From Psychrobacter sp. LV10R520-6 (GTDB taxonomy: Bacteria > Pseudomonadota > Gammaproteobacteria > Pseudomonadales > Moraxellaceae), in the NCBI RefSeq assembly GCF_900182925.1, contig NZ_LT900024.1, positions 2,232,001-2,296,000 on the forward strand: a DNA stretch of 64,000 nucleotides. The letters are read 5' to 3'. Of this stretch, positions 17,187 to 28,052 are shown in pieces; the first letter of the stretch is position 1, and each line of letters opens with the position of its first letter. The translations under genes were made by a program, and so were the position numbers. Below the pieces are notes generated by a model that did not search any database, was not told where the DNA came from, and saw nothing but the letters and a program-made list of their open reading frames with translations.

Positions 17187-17678
17187 TTAATCGCTGTTCA
17201 TCTTAATATTGGCATGACGTTTGTTCATCGCCTGCCCTTCTAATATGGCTTTGGTTGCCTGAGCTTCTTTTTCATTATCAAAGCCGTTAATATGGTATTT
17301 ACGTACACTGTCAGCACCAACGATCTGTAGCTGCTCACCATCTAGGGTGATTTTATCACCTTCTACCAGATGGATATGATTGCGTTTACCTTGATTGTCA
17401 TGTACCAGTTCACCATCTTTCACCCATAAGATACCGCTACTAATATGACCGCTCATGGCTTTTTTACGCTGTTGTCGCTGCCGATTAAAAACAAAACTAC
17501 CAACAATCAATAATGCAAGCGCGCCAATAGACCATCTCACAGGTAACAGGCTCATTGCCATTGCTACGGCAACTGCGCCTACTAATAACGCCGCACCAAA
17601 CCAAAACAGCCCATTGTCTAATGCTTGGGGCTGTCCTTGTAAGGTAATCTTTGCGCCGTCATCAGTCAGCTTAAGCAT
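17187..17678 (-). CDS. Hypothetical membrane protein
   Basis: 163 residues. Two adjacent hydrophobic segments at about 23-43 and 47-63 are followed by a basic stretch (RQRQQRKK) and a soluble C-terminal domain of about 90 residues containing GILWVKDGELVHDNQGK and YHINGFDNEKEAQATKAIL. The layout (hairpin in the membrane, basic cytoplasmic anchor, small beta-rich domain with PH-like look) is seen but not assigned to a family. It lies upstream of the secreted Cys-His protein with a 200-bp gap. Confidence 0.6.
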   Translation of the reverse strand: MLKLTDDGAKITLQGQPQALDNGLFWFGAALLVGAVAVAMAMSLLPVRWSIGALALLIVGSFVFNRQRQQRKKAMSGHISSGILWVKDGELVHDNQGKRNHIHLVEGDKITLDGEQLQIVGADSVRKYHINGFDNEKEAQATKAILEGQAMNKRHANIKMNSD

Positions 17679-17777
17679 GCATTACTACCTATTGCGAGAT
17701 CATTAAATAAAAATTAGAAGGCAGCTAAAAGTTAATTGAAATAGCAATTAGCGATGAAAACTATTAATCTAACGAAG

Positions 17778-18494
17778 TTACCAGCCTAAAGCAGTCTTTT
17801 GCATAGTGATAAGCTCAGCAATACCTTTTTCGGCTAGGATTAGCATGTCATCAGCTTGAGCGCGGGTGAATGGTTTTTCTTCGGCAGTTCCCTGCAGCTC
17901 GATAAATTCGCCTTTTTGGGTCATAACCACGTTCAAATCGGTATCACAGCTGGCATCTTCTTCATAATTTAAGTCTAGATAAGCTTCGCCATCTTTCATG
18001 CCTACAGAGACCGCAGCGACTAAGCCAATGAGTGGATCAGCTTTGAGCTTTTTGGTTTTTTGAATACTTTCAAGCGCATCGATTAACGCAATAGCAGCAC
18101 CGGTAACACTGGCAGTACGAGTGCCGCCATCTGCTTGCAACACATCACAATCGAGATAAATGGTATTTTCGCCCAGCTTGCTTAGGTCAATCATCGCGCG
18201 CAGGCTACGACCGATTAAGCGTTGAATCTCTTGGGTGCGACCCGATTGCTTACCGCGCGCCGCTTCGCGTTGGTTACGAGTATTAGTCGCGCGAGGCAAC
18301 ATACCGTACTCAGCAGTAATCCAGCCTTTGCCCTTGCCTTTTAACCAGCGTGGGACACCGGATTCAACACTGGCGGTACACAATACTTTGGTATCACCAA
18401 AGCTGACCAACACTGACCCTTCGGCATGCTTGGTATAGTGGCGCTCGAAGCTAATCGAACGAAGTTGGTCGAGCTCACGGTTATTAATACGCAT
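17778..18494 (-). CDS. rph: Ribonuclease PH
   Basis: Phosphorolytic 3'-5' exoribonuclease that trims tRNA 3' ends. The 238-residue protein begins [17 protein letters not shown] and carries the family signatures [49 protein letters not shown] and [19 protein letters not shown], the last forming the phosphate site. Length equals the family norm, so unlike the frameshifted copy of E. coli K-12 it is intact. It has its own upstream region and is not joined to pyrE here. Confidence 0.97.
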   Translation of the reverse strand: MRINNRELDQLRSISFERHYTKHAEGSVLVSFGDTKVLCTASVESGVPRWLKGKGKGWITAEYGMLPRATNTRNQREAARGKQSGRTQEIQRLIGRSLRAMIDLSKLGENTIYLDCDVLQADGGTRTASVTGAAIALIDALESIQKTKKLKADPLIGLVAAVSVGMKDGEAYLDLNYEEDASCDTDLNVVMTQKGEFIELQGTAEEKPFTRAQADDMLILAEKGIAELITMQKTALGW

Positions 18495-18529
18495 AAAAAT
18501 TCCTAATACAAGGTTATAAAAGCAGTCTG

Positions 18530-18559
18530 TCTATAGTTTTTGAATCTATAGTTTTTGAA
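18530..18559. repeat. 15-bp tandem duplication
   Basis: Two perfect copies of tctatagtttttgaa, about 35 bp upstream of rph, in its likely 5'-UTR or promoter. Confidence 0.9.
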
Positions 18560-18748
18560 TCGGTGTTTATTTGATCAACAAGCAGTTAATCAGTAAATAT
18601 TTAATCAATAAGTAACCTATTAAAACATATGATAACAAATAATTATCAGGCAGCCTAGCAGGCTTAAATTATGAGATATCCTAACGTGACAATGGCCTAA
18701 TAGCAAGATAGGTGTCAGCTCTCAACCTATCAGTTTGACCAAGATCAT

Positions 18749-18784
18749 AGGCAAAATGAAGGCAGAACTGCCTTTGTTTTGCCT
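18749..18784 (-). terminator. Hairpin downstream of acyl-CoA ligase gene
   Basis: Outer arms AGGCAAAA / TTTTGCCT (8 bp) and inner arms AAGGCAG / CTGCCTT separated by a 2-bp mismatch, 46 bp past the ligase stop. No good T-tract follows on the minus strand, so it may stabilise the 3' end rather than terminate. Confidence 0.45.
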
Positions 18785-18829
18785 AATTTTAGTATCGAAA
18801 AACGTCTGTTTTTCCGACTATATTCTACG

Positions 18830-20635
18830 TTAGTCTAAACCTTCCATTTTACGCAACTCTTTACGAAGGATTTTACCAACGTTTGATTTTGGTAGTTCAT
18901 CAACGAACTGTACGTGACGAGGACGCTTATAGCCGGTCATGTTCTTTTTGCCAAAGTCGAGCAATTCTTGTTCAGTTACGTTGCCTTTTTTGACCACAAA
19001 AATCTTGGGATCTTCGCCGCGCTCCTCACTTGGTATACCAATCGCGCCGCACTCCACAACCGCTGGATGTTCACTCATGATCTCTTCAATTTCATTGGGA
19101 TAGACGTTAAATCCAGAAACTAAAATCATGTCTTTTTTGCGATCGACGATTTTGATAAAGCCTTTTTCATCCATGATACCGATGTCACCCGTTTTCAGAT
19201 AACCAGTCGCCGTAAAAGTTTCCGCTGTTTCGTCAGGACGGTTCTGGTAACCAATCATCACTTGCGGGCCTTTCACACAAATCTCACCGCGCTCACCGAT
19301 GGCGACTTCACTTTCGTCATCATCAGTCAATACAACGTCGGTGCTAGACGCTGGAATACCAATTTTTCCAGTGAATTCAGCAATGGTCATCGGATTAAAG
19401 GCTACAACTGGTGAGGTTTCAGACAAGCCGTACCCTTCGACGATAGGTAAACCTGTAATTTTATGCCACTCTTTTGCAACGCTAGGTAGTACTGACGTGC
19501 CGCCACCAATAGCTGCCTTTAAATTGGAAAAATCTAGTTCCGCAAAGCTGTCTTTATGTACCAAACCATTAAATAAAGTATTTACTGCTGGGATAAATGA
19601 TGGCTTATATTTAGCCATTTCTTTAATCAAACCATCTAAGTCACGCGGATTGGGAATCAATAACCCTGTATAGCCTTCATACATGCCATACATACCGCAA
19701 ACCATAAATGAGAACACATGATACAGTGGCAACGCGGTTAAAATCACATCGTCAGCGTTAGCATCGTCTTCAAAAGCGCTGTTCATCAAGGCGCTAATCT
19801 GCAGCATATTAGCGACCAAGTTACCGTGAGACAGCATTGCGCCTTTGGCCACACCTGTCGTACCACCGGTATATTGTAACAAAGCCACATCGCTTAAGTT
19901 TAGATCAGGACGCTGATACTTGCTGGCCGATACCGCGTTTAGCGCCTGCTTAAAGTCAATGCTTTTAGGCAAACTATAAGAGGGAATTATTTTTTTGATA
20001 TGGCGCGCAACTAGATTGACCACAGTGCCTTTAACCAGTCCTAGCATATCACCAAGATTACAAACAACGACGTGCTCAACTTGGCCCTTATTTTCAGCTT
20101 CTTGATAAGTCTTAGCGAAGTTTTCAACAATGAATAAGGCCTTTGTACCGCTATCACGCAACTGATGAGATAGCTCACGGCTGGTATATAACGGGTTGAC
20201 GTTGACCAAAACCATGCCCGCACGGATGATACCGAGGGCAGCAATAGGGTACTGCAAAATGTTAGGCATCATTACGCCAACTTTGTCGCCTTTAACCAAT
20301 CCTAGCGACTGTAAATAGCTGGCGATCTGACGGCTATATAGATCGAGTTGCTTATAGCTTATCGACGCACCCATGCAGATATAGGCAGGTTTTTTCCCAT
20401 AACGCTGAAAGTTACGCTCAAAGACCTCAAGCAAAGAGGTACTGTCATCTGGCATATCAATAGTGGGGCTAATACCATAGCGCTCATAAGCGTTGAGCCA
20501 CGGTCTATCGCTGGGGATGGTCGGCATAGTCGGAAATGCGGTCATCTCAGCTATCGACTGGGCATCATTCACACCCGCTTCTTTGCCTTTGCTTGGCTTA
20601 TGGTCAGGCGTTGATTTATTGATACTGTCCGTCAT
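18830..20635 (-). CDS. Long-chain acyl-CoA ligase (FadD-like), copy 1
   Basis: Peripheral membrane enzyme that activates fatty acids to acyl-CoA using ATP, the entry to beta-oxidation. In 601 residues the ANL-superfamily motifs are clear: P-loop LLQYTGGTTGVAKGAMLSHG, EGYGLSETSPVVAFNP, the TGDIG motif, the FACS motif VDRKKDMILVSGFNVYPNEIEE, and the catalytic Lys in SNVGKILRKEL. A hydrophilic leader of about 40 residues precedes the domain. GGGAAAG sits just before the ATG. A paralogue lies 444 bp upstream in the same direction. The chain-length preference of each copy is unknown. Confidence 0.93.
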   Translation of the reverse strand: MTDSINKSTPDHKPSKGKEAGVNDAQSIAEMTAFPTMPTIPSDRPWLNAYERYGISPTIDMPDDSTSLLEVFERNFQRYGKKPAYICMGASISYKQLDLYSRQIASYLQSLGLVKGDKVGVMMPNILQYPIAALGIIRAGMVLVNVNPLYTSRELSHQLRDSGTKALFIVENFAKTYQEAENKGQVEHVVVCNLGDMLGLVKGTVVNLVARHIKKIIPSYSLPKSIDFKQALNAVSASKYQRPDLNLSDVALLQYTGGTTGVAKGAMLSHGNLVANMLQISALMNSAFEDDANADDVILTALPLYHVFSFMVCGMYGMYEGYTGLLIPNPRDLDGLIKEMAKYKPSFIPAVNTLFNGLVHKDSFAELDFSNLKAAIGGGTSVLPSVAKEWHKITGLPIVEGYGLSETSPVVAFNPMTIAEFTGKIGIPASSTDVVLTDDDESEVAIGERGEICVKGPQVMIGYQNRPDETAETFTATGYLKTGDIGIMDEKGFIKIVDRKKDMILVSGFNVYPNEIEEIMSEHPAVVECGAIGIPSEERGEDPKIFVVKKGNVTEQELLDFGKKNMTGYKRPRHVQFVDELPKSNVGKILRKELRKMEGLD

Positions 20636-21079
20636 AACTTTCCCTAAATGTTACCATTAAAAATATAGAATAATCTAATGAAGATGCAAATATAGTGTTC
20701 GTTGGTGACTGTTCGTTAAACAAAAATCCTGTTATAGATAATATCCAGATAAACAGTCATTTGCTGAACCAGCAGCCATTGTAACAGTCGCCAATCTAGT
20801 TATTAATCGGTCACTAAATTTAAAACGCTAAAATATCTTTGTAAGATTTGTAGAGCCTAAACCTATGATCTTTTAGAGCTAAATAGAGGGTGATATTAAC
20901 GGGCACTATAGCAGTTTTGCCAAAAATTCTCTATGTGTACCGTCTATCCTCCACCAAAAACGTTACTAAAAAAAAGATAAGGCCGCACATAGGCAACCTT
21001 ATCATTTTTTTGTTATTGATTAGCACTTAACTCATGGTAAAAATAACCTTAGCTTCGATTTTGACACCAGCTCTAGCTA
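20636..21079. other. Region between the two acyl-CoA ligase genes
   Basis: 444 bp, AT-rich. It holds the terminator of the upstream ligase gene (20968-21003) and, closer to the downstream gene, presumably its own promoter, so the two paralogues are probably separate transcription units. No FadR-type operator could be recognised by eye. Confidence 0.45.
20968..21011. terminator. Intrinsic terminator after acyl-CoA ligase copy 2
   Basis: Arms GATAAGG (20976-20982) and CCTTATC (20997-21003) with a 14-nt loop. The eight A at 20968-20975 give a T-tract on the minus strand; a T-tract follows on the plus strand too. Confidence 0.85.
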
Positions 21080-22816
21080 TTATTTAGCTTGTCTATCTTC
21101 TTCAAGTTTGCGCAAATCTTTATGTAAGATTTTACCGACGTTTGTCTTTGGTAACTCATCGATAAACTCAACATGACGTGGGCGCTTATAGCCAGTCAAA
21201 TGCTCTTTACCATAGTCAATGACCTCTTCAGCGGTAAGGCTAGTATCTTTACGTACCACAAAAATTTTCGGAGATTCACCGCTTTTTTCGTCTGCGACAC
21301 CAATGACACCGCATTCTAAAATCTTTGGATGACCGGCCATGACCTCTTCAACTTCATTCGGATAAACGTTAAAGCCAGAAACCAAAATCATGTTCTTCTT
21401 GCGGTCGACAATAGTCACATAACCATCTTCAGACATAATGCCGATGTCGCCAGTACGGAAAAATCCGTCCGCCGTCATAGCCTCAGCCGTGGCATCTTCA
21501 CGATTCCAGTAGCCTTTCATCACCTGTGGGCCACGAACCCCGATCTCCCCACGCTCGCCAAGTGGCACCTCATTACCCGCTTCATCTAGGATCGCGATGT
21601 CGGTAGCAGGCATAGGTACACCAATCGTGCCGGTAAACGTCGGACTATTATAAGGGTTGGCAGTCGCGACCGGAGATGTTTCAGACAGACCATAACCTTG
21701 AACAACAATATTACCCGTTACCTGACGCCATTTTTCTGCGGTTGCACTTAGCACTGCCATCCCGCCACCCATCGACATACGCAACTTACTATGGTCCATG
21801 GCTTTAAATTCTTCATTATTGGCAAGCGCATTAAATAAGGTGTTTACCGCTGGGAAGAATGCCGGTGGAGTGGCTTTATATGCTTTTAACAAGCTGTCAA
21901 GGTCGCGTGGGTTGGGCACTAATAGCACGACGCAACCGCGATACAGACCGAACATACCACAAACCGTGAATGAGAAAATATGATACAACGGCAAAGCCGT
22001 CATAATCACGGGCTGCTCACCCCTGCGATCAAAATCATCAAAGGCGGTGCCCAAAAAGGTATTAGACTGAATTAAGTTTGCTACCAAGTTTTTGTGAGTT
22101 AGCATCGCGCCTTTCGCCACACCAGTAGTACCACCAGTATATTGCAGGACAGCGATATCATCGAGCACAATATTGCTGGGACGCTTGTACTTACTGGCAG
22201 TGACTTGCTTAAGCGCATCTTTGAAGCTCACGCTATTGGCAATCTTGTAGTCTGGTACTAGTTTTTTGACATGACGGACGACCGTGTTGACCATGAAGCC
22301 TTTGAGCGTGCCCATCAAGTCGCCCATACCCGTAATAACCACATGATCCACTACTTTACGGCCAATATCTTGATAGGTTTTGGCGAAATTTTCGACCATA
22401 ATCAGCGCTTTGGAATCAGAATCGGTCAGTTGATGTTCAAGCTCTCGGGTCGTGTATAACGGATTAACGTTAACTAAAGTGAGACCTGCACGCAGTACGC
22501 CAATGACGGCTACGGGCAATTGTAAAATATTGGGCATCATCACCGCGACTTTATCACCTTTGACCAGTCCTAATGACTGTAGATAAGCGGCAAATTGGCG
22601 GCTATATAAATCCACTTCTTGGAAGCTTAGCGAAGAACCCATGCATATATATGCCGTTTTATCGCCATTTTGAGCAAAGCTTTGCTCAAAAATATCGATA
22701 AGCGAGGTATTGTCAGCCGGTAAATCGATATCGTAGGTCAGTCCAAGCTCTTCATAAGTTTTTAGCCAGACTTTATCATCACGACGGGTTAAATTGCCTT
22801 GGCCTTGATTGTCCAT
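21080..22816 (-). CDS. Long-chain acyl-CoA ligase (FadD-like), copy 2
   Basis: 578 residues, clearly paralogous to the downstream ligase along the full length. Motifs: VLQYTGGTTGVAKGAMLTHK, QGYGLSETSPVATANP, TGDIG, the FACS motif VDRKKNMILVSGFNVYPNEVEE, and the catalytic Lys in TNVGKILHKDL. I place the start at the ATG with AGGAGAAACAAG upstream, giving MDNQGQGN; an in-frame ATG 87 bases earlier (22903) lacks a ribosome site. It ends at its own terminator. Two FadD genes in tandem also occur in pseudomonads, where they differ in chain-length preference; which is which cannot be told here. Confidence 0.93.
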   Translation of the reverse strand: MDNQGQGNLTRRDDKVWLKTYEELGLTYDIDLPADNTSLIDIFEQSFAQNGDKTAYICMGSSLSFQEVDLYSRQFAAYLQSLGLVKGDKVAVMMPNILQLPVAVIGVLRAGLTLVNVNPLYTTRELEHQLTDSDSKALIMVENFAKTYQDIGRKVVDHVVITGMGDLMGTLKGFMVNTVVRHVKKLVPDYKIANSVSFKDALKQVTASKYKRPSNIVLDDIAVLQYTGGTTGVAKGAMLTHKNLVANLIQSNTFLGTAFDDFDRRGEQPVIMTALPLYHIFSFTVCGMFGLYRGCVVLLVPNPRDLDSLLKAYKATPPAFFPAVNTLFNALANNEEFKAMDHSKLRMSMGGGMAVLSATAEKWRQVTGNIVVQGYGLSETSPVATANPYNSPTFTGTIGVPMPATDIAILDEAGNEVPLGERGEIGVRGPQVMKGYWNREDATAEAMTADGFFRTGDIGIMSEDGYVTIVDRKKNMILVSGFNVYPNEVEEVMAGHPKILECGVIGVADEKSGESPKIFVVRKDTSLTAEEVIDYGKEHLTGYKRPRHVEFIDELPKTNVGKILHKDLRKLEEDRQAK

Positions 22817-23035
22817 AATCTTGTTTCTCCTAATAAATTTTGTGCAATTAGCGGTGAATACCCCTTTGTTCTTTAACATACACACTTTGCTTAAACTACT
22901 CAATACAAAAAATTGGCACTTGAGTCCACGAAGTTACTTGACGGCCAATAAAATCATTTATATCAACATCTTGTAAAGATATTGACAAGGTTTTTAACAG
23001 TCATTAGCTAAACACCAATAAATGTTTACTATATA

Positions 23036-24925
23036 CTATTTTATGCTTACTTCCTGTTTAGAAAGGCGCATATTTTCATTTACCGCAGGTTGGAGGGCAT
23101 CGGCAAGCTCCGTTAACTGTACAAAGCCACGACGCAAACCGTTAGTGTCACTCACGGTCTGATAGCTTAAGCTTTGATTTGCAAGCTGTTTACTGTCGCT
23201 ATATTGCCAGTTGTTGATATAAGGACTTTGCTGTAAGCGCTGACCAAAACCGGCGACTGCCACCGCAAACTGAGTGTCAGGATGTGCGTTGTTTAATGGC
23301 GCGGCCTTGCCAACGGATTTAATCGGTAAATCAATTAACTGGGAACTTGATTGCGGCTCGGTTTTATAGCGTATTTTTAAAAAACCTAATTCTGTACTGT
23401 TGGCATTCTTTGCTGACTTACGCATGGTCTGTGCGGTGACATTTTCTGCATAGCGACGCGGGGCAAAAGTACCCGTTTGACCTTTGGGAGTAATCTCAAA
23501 CAATGCCACTACTGCCTTGCCTGCACCTAATTCTCCGGCATCAACTTTATCATTATTAAAGTCTTGCTCAGCGAGCACGCGGTTTTCGTAGCCAATCAAA
23601 CGCCACTCTTCAACTTGCTCTGGATTAAATTCAATTTGAATTTTGACGTCACTAGCAACGGTATTGAAGGTGGAGGCAAGCTCGTCACTCAGTACTTTTT
23701 TAGCTTCCGTTAAGCTGTCAATATAGCTGTAATTGCCATTACCGTTATCGGCCATTTGTTCCATCATATAATCGTTCAGATTGCCACGACCAAAGCCAAT
23801 AGTTGATAGCGAAATGCCACGATTGCGATTGGCTTTGACCAAATCTAGCATCTCGTCAACATCGCTAATACCAACGTTAAAATCACCATCAGTCAGCATC
23901 AAGATACGGTTGATACTGTCTTTTTTTAGTGATTTTCTGGCCTCGTTATAAGCAAGCTTTAGCGCATCCTCGCCGTTGGTACTGCCGGCAGCTTGCAGAC
24001 CATTAATCGCGGCTTGGATGGCGACGCGCTTATTTCCGCGTGTCGTTGGCAAGACCACCTTCGTGCTGCCTGAATAAGTGACGATACTGATACTGTCTTC
24101 GGCGCGGAGCTGCTTGGATAATAGATTCAATGTTGACTTGGCAAGTGGTAATTTATCTTGCGATTGCATCGACCCTGACACATCGACCAAAAACACTAAG
24201 TTAGCAGGGGGCAGCTGGACGCTTGTACTGTCAGTTTTGCCAAATTGCCCCAAATACGTGGTGTCAATTGCTTTAATACCGACTTTTAGAATTTGATTGC
24301 CTTGCTCTACCTTATCCCATGGCGAGTCGACAAGCTCAGTCTCAACCATAAAAGGAGCGCGACCAAGACGACGACTGTTCGAGAAGTCATAAGGAAAATA
24401 ATTAATCATCTCCTCAACTCGTACTGCTGCGGCAGGTGGCAATTGGCCTTCATTCAGGTAGCGGCGTATATTGGCATAGCTGCCAGTGTCGGTATCAATA
24501 GATAAAGTGGCGACTGGCATATCGGCCGTACGATGAACGGGATTTGCTGCGTTCTTTTGATAGTTATCGCGTGCTTCTGGTGCGACTCTTATTGGTGATG
24601 GTGATGGCATAACCATAGACTGAGATACTGAACGCGTGAGCATATTGGGACTGTTGGTATTATTGCTGGCATAGTCAGCACTTACCATTTCAACGACTGG
24701 GGTAGCACCTGAGACCACCACAGGCGCTAACTGCTCTTTATTCTTTAAAGGCTCTTTATTAGTTATAGGCTGTTGGCTTACGGTGCTGCTATTCGTTTCC
24801 ACTACAGACTTACTCATCTGCTGTGTACTACAGGCACTCAGACCGATACTGGTTATAGCACTTATCAGCAAAGCGGTACGGTTAAGCTTGTAAGTACGCG
24901 TTCGGATTGAATGGGTTAATAACAT
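23036..24925 (-). CDS. VWA-domain lipoprotein, YfbK-like
   Basis: 629 residues. An N-terminal lipoprotein signal ends in LSAC with Cys at about 32. A Ser/Asn/Val-rich linker leads to the YfbK-type N-terminal domain (MATLSIDTDTGSYANIRRYL fits its signature, as does RVEEMINYFPYDF). The von Willebrand A domain spans about 235-410, with MIDAS motif DVSGSMQ, and TDGDFNVG later. The C-terminal part matches DUF3520. It probably sits on a membrane facing the periplasm and binds a partner through a divalent metal; partners are unknown. It is isolated from other recognisable genes of a system. Confidence 0.88.
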   Translation of the reverse strand: MLLTHSIRTRTYKLNRTALLISAITSIGLSACSTQQMSKSVVETNSSTVSQQPITNKEPLKNKEQLAPVVVSGATPVVEMVSADYASNNTNSPNMLTRSVSQSMVMPSPSPIRVAPEARDNYQKNAANPVHRTADMPVATLSIDTDTGSYANIRRYLNEGQLPPAAAVRVEEMINYFPYDFSNSRRLGRAPFMVETELVDSPWDKVEQGNQILKVGIKAIDTTYLGQFGKTDSTSVQLPPANLVFLVDVSGSMQSQDKLPLAKSTLNLLSKQLRAEDSISIVTYSGSTKVVLPTTRGNKRVAIQAAINGLQAAGSTNGEDALKLAYNEARKSLKKDSINRILMLTDGDFNVGISDVDEMLDLVKANRNRGISLSTIGFGRGNLNDYMMEQMADNGNGNYSYIDSLTEAKKVLSDELASTFNTVASDVKIQIEFNPEQVEEWRLIGYENRVLAEQDFNNDKVDAGELGAGKAVVALFEITPKGQTGTFAPRRYAENVTAQTMRKSAKNANSTELGFLKIRYKTEPQSSSQLIDLPIKSVGKAAPLNNAHPDTQFAVAVAGFGQRLQQSPYINNWQYSDSKQLANQSLSYQTVSDTNGLRRGFVQLTELADALQPAVNENMRLSKQEVSIK

Positions 24926-25531
24926 AAGCAGATTCCTTGTACTTTATAAGCAGAGAATTGAGCGGAATTTAAATAATCATTAAACAGCCATTAAGCCAAG
25001 CAAAAAAAATGAATAACTTGTCTATATTTCTACTGATATTTAGCGCTATCATTACCACTTAAACTATCATCACCAACTAAACTATTGGTTAACAACCAAA
25101 AACAATTAGATTAACTATACTTAACTTAGTTTATAAAATCTATCAATAAAATAGCAATCGCCGCGTCATGACCTGTCGTCTATTACGGCAGACACCTTTT
25201 TAATTGTCGCGATTTCCTTTACGATAGCGCTATCTTATTTTTATTTTCAGCAAAGCTTTTAAGCATGTCATCATGCGTCAAGTTAAAAGCAGAGTAGCCG
25301 TTATTTTTAGAACGATTGGCCAATATGATTTGACAAAAATAAACGGGTGACTTTGGGAGCTTGCAAACAGTTAAGAACGATGAAGAACAACTTATTCGAG
25401 TGTTCTTTAACAAGTCATTATAAAAATAACGTACTATTTTTGCTCTGGATGAACGATACCCCATCGCATAACCCAACTGAACGACCCTATTTAAAAAACA
25501 ATATTTAAAATTGATAAGCGAACCCTATTTT
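24926..25531. other. Divergent intergenic region VWA lipoprotein / parC
   Basis: About 600 bp. It must contain both promoters. Neither the minus-strand frame at 25219-25476 nor a 17-codon hydrophobic frame from 25009 has a ribosome site, and I do not consider them genes. No strong hairpin or known operator is visible. Confidence 0.4.
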
Positions 25532-27850
25532 ATGCCTGATGTCATTGATAACACCATTAATCCCGTCGTACCTAACGATGCAATGGACACCCGTTCTGTA
25601 GCGGAGTTCACCGAGCAAGCCTATTTAAATTATGCCATGTACGTCATCATGGATCGGGCGCTACCTAATATCGCTGATGGTTTGAAACCCGTTCAGCGAC
25701 GCATTATTTTTGCCATGAGCGAGCTGGGTCTTAAGTCTACGGCTAAGCCCAAAAAGTCTGCTCGTACGGTTGGTGACGTACTGGGTAAATATCATCCACA
25801 TGGTGACAGCGCCTGTTATGAGGCCATGGTGTTGATGGCACAGCCGTTCAGCTATCGCTATCCGCTGATTACTGGTCAAGGTAACTGGGGCAGCCCTGAT
25901 GACCCCAAATCCTTTGCCGCCATGCGTTATACCGAAGCAAAAATGTCAGCCTATGCCAATACGTTATTAGCAGAATTGGGTCAAGGAACCGTCGATTGGC
26001 AAGATAACTTCGATGGTACGATGCAAGAGCCAACGACTCTACCAGCACGTCTACCCAATATCTTATTAAATGGTACGACTGGTATTGCCGTAGGTATGGC
26101 AACCGATATTCCGCCGCATAATCTTAACGAAGTAGTACGTGCGGCTATTCGCTTGCTTAAAAATCCTGAGCTATCAGTCAAGCAATTGACTCAGTCGATA
26201 CCAGCGCCTGACTTGCCCACCAGCGCTGAAATCATTACCAGCAAAAAAGACCTACAAGCTATCTACGAGAGTGGACGCGGCAGCTATAAAATGCGTGCCA
26301 CTTATCATATCGACGATAAAGAGAAGAATTTAGTTATTATCGATGCGTTACCCCATCAAGTATCAGGTAATAAAATCCAAGAGCAAATCGCTAAGCTGAT
26401 GACGGATAAAAAACTACCTTGGGTCGTCGATATTCATGATGAATCGGATCACGAAAACCCGTGCCGTATCGTCTTGGAATTGCGCTCAACTCGGGTCGAT
26501 GTCCAGCGAGTCATGAGCCATCTATTTGCTAGCACTGATCTTGAAAACAATTACCGCATTAACATGAATATGATTGGGCTAAACGGTAAGCCGCAAGTCA
26601 AAAACCTAAAAGAGATATTAGAAGAATGGCTCATCAGTCGCCGTTCAGTGGTCATGCGTAGATTGCAATATCGTCTCGATAAAATTGATAAACGCCTGCA
26701 TATTTTAGCGGGACTGTTGGTTGCTTATCTAAATATCGACGAAGTCATTCGTATTATTCGGGAAGAGGATGATCCAAAATTAGCCTTGATGCAAGATTAT
26801 GATTTAACTGACATTCAGGCTAATGCGATTTTAGATATTCGTCTGCGCCAACTGGCAAAGCTACAGGAGATTGAGCTCAGACGTGAGCAAGACGAACTGG
26901 CAGCTGAGCGCGCTATTCTTCAAGAGTATCTCGATAATCCGGAAAGCCTTACAGGCTTAATCATAGATGAGCTGACCGAGGATATGAAAGCACACGGTGA
27001 CAATCGCATGTCGCCACTAGCAGAACGCGAAGAAGCGCAAGCTTTAAAAGAGTCAGACTTAGTCCCTAGCGAACCAATTACTGCGGTATTATCCAAAGCA
27101 GGCTGGATTCGCGCGGCCAAAGGCCATGAGGTCGATCCCGCTGGTATGAGCTATCGCTCAGGCGATGCTTACCAAGCATACGTCCGAGGTAAATCGAATG
27201 AGAAAATCTACGTACTCGATAGCACCGGACGCAGTTATAGTATTGATGCGCACAATCTTGCCTCGGCTCGTGGTCAAGGGGATCCGCTCACTAGCGTATT
27301 GAAACCGCCTTCAGGGGCAACTTTTGAGCAGCTACTCACCGGTGACAATGACCAGCGTATTATCTTAGCAAGCTCGCAAGGTTATGGATTTATCAACACT
27401 ATTGGTAATCTAGACAGCACCCAAAAAGCAGGCAAAAAAATCATTAACCTGGCTACTAATAGCCGATTATTACCTATCGCGCGTATTGACGGTCAAGCCG
27501 AGGTGAATGTAAATTCAGAAAATAGCGGCATATCTGCTACTGAAAAAGACTCTACTCCTGATCATATCGCCGTCGTGACTAATGCTGGATATTTATTAAT
27601 CTTTGCGCTTGATGATTTACCTGAGCAAGCTCGCGGTAAAGGCAATAAAATGATCAATCTAAAAGATAAAGAAGAAGTGCTGGCTATCACGCCATTACGT
27701 CAGCAAGACAGTCTGATTATTACGGCTGGCAAGCGTCATGTCACCTTAAAGCCGATGGACTTAGTCAACTATACGGCCAAACGTGGTAGTCGTGGTAGTC
27801 AGTTGCCAAGAGGCTTTCAGAATGTGAGTTCGGTTGAGGTGGTTAGGTAA
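25532..27850 (+). CDS. parC: DNA topoisomerase IV subunit A
   Basis: Catalytic subunit of the type IIA enzyme that decatenates daughter chromosomes; partner ParE is not in the window. From ATG 25532 it has 772 residues. The winged-helix catalytic Tyr is at about 133 in [11 protein letters not shown]. The quinolone region PHGDSACYE carries the susceptible-type Ser and Glu (about 93 and 97, equal to E. coli S80 and E84). The C-terminal beta-pinwheel begins near residue 520. GyrA would show a GyrA-box and greater length, so ParC is preferred. A TTG at 25511 is an alternative start; neither has a strong ribosome site. Confidence 0.93.
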   Translation: MPDVIDNTINPVVPNDAMDTRSVAEFTEQAYLNYAMYVIMDRALPNIADGLKPVQRRIIFAMSELGLKSTAKPKKSARTVGDVLGKYHPHGDSACYEAMVLMAQPFSYRYPLITGQGNWGSPDDPKSFAAMRYTEAKMSAYANTLLAELGQGTVDWQDNFDGTMQEPTTLPARLPNILLNGTTGIAVGMATDIPPHNLNEVVRAAIRLLKNPELSVKQLTQSIPAPDLPTSAEIITSKKDLQAIYESGRGSYKMRATYHIDDKEKNLVIIDALPHQVSGNKIQEQIAKLMTDKKLPWVVDIHDESDHENPCRIVLELRSTRVDVQRVMSHLFASTDLENNYRINMNMIGLNGKPQVKNLKEILEEWLISRRSVVMRRLQYRLDKIDKRLHILAGLLVAYLNIDEVIRIIREEDDPKLALMQDYDLTDIQANAILDIRLRQLAKLQEIELRREQDELAAERAILQEYLDNPESLTGLIIDELTEDMKAHGDNRMSPLAEREEAQALKESDLVPSEPITAVLSKAGWIRAAKGHEVDPAGMSYRSGDAYQAYVRGKSNEKIYVLDSTGRSYSIDAHNLASARGQGDPLTSVLKPPSGATFEQLLTGDNDQRIILASSQGYGFINTIGNLDSTQKAGKKIINLATNSRLLPIARIDGQAEVNVNSENSGISATEKDSTPDHIAVVTNAGYLLIFALDDLPEQARGKGNKMINLKDKEEVLAITPLRQQDSLIITAGKRHVTLKPMDLVNYTAKRGSRGSQLPRGFQNVSSVEVVR

Positions 27851-28052
27851 AGTTTTGCCTTTATTCATACCTTAATTGTTTTAGATAGCTGGGCTAGAAT
27901 CCTAGCTTATGTATACTGTAAGATAAAATGCATAATAACAAATATCAACAACATCTAAATAACGTTAAGCAGTTTGTGGCAGAGCTTAATAGTTGTTTTT
28001 ACAAGAATAAAGAATAATCACATTTACTATAGATAGGACTGCCAAAGCCATT

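Larger units (their letters stand above)
18495..18829. other. Intergenic region, rph upstream / acyl-CoA ligase downstream
   Basis: No gene seen. It contains a 15-bp tandem duplication (18530-18559) close to the rph start and a large imperfect hairpin at 18749-18784 after the acyl-CoA ligase gene. The rph promoter must be within it. Confidence 0.5.

Noticed and set aside
25009..25062. 17-codon hydrophobic ORF (MNNLSIFLLIFSAIITT)
   Set aside because: Resembles a small membrane peptide but has no ribosome site, being preceded by a run of A only.
25219..25476. 85-codon minus-strand ORF upstream of parC
   Set aside because: No ribosome site, AT-driven composition and no recognisable family; it lies in what must be the parC promoter region.
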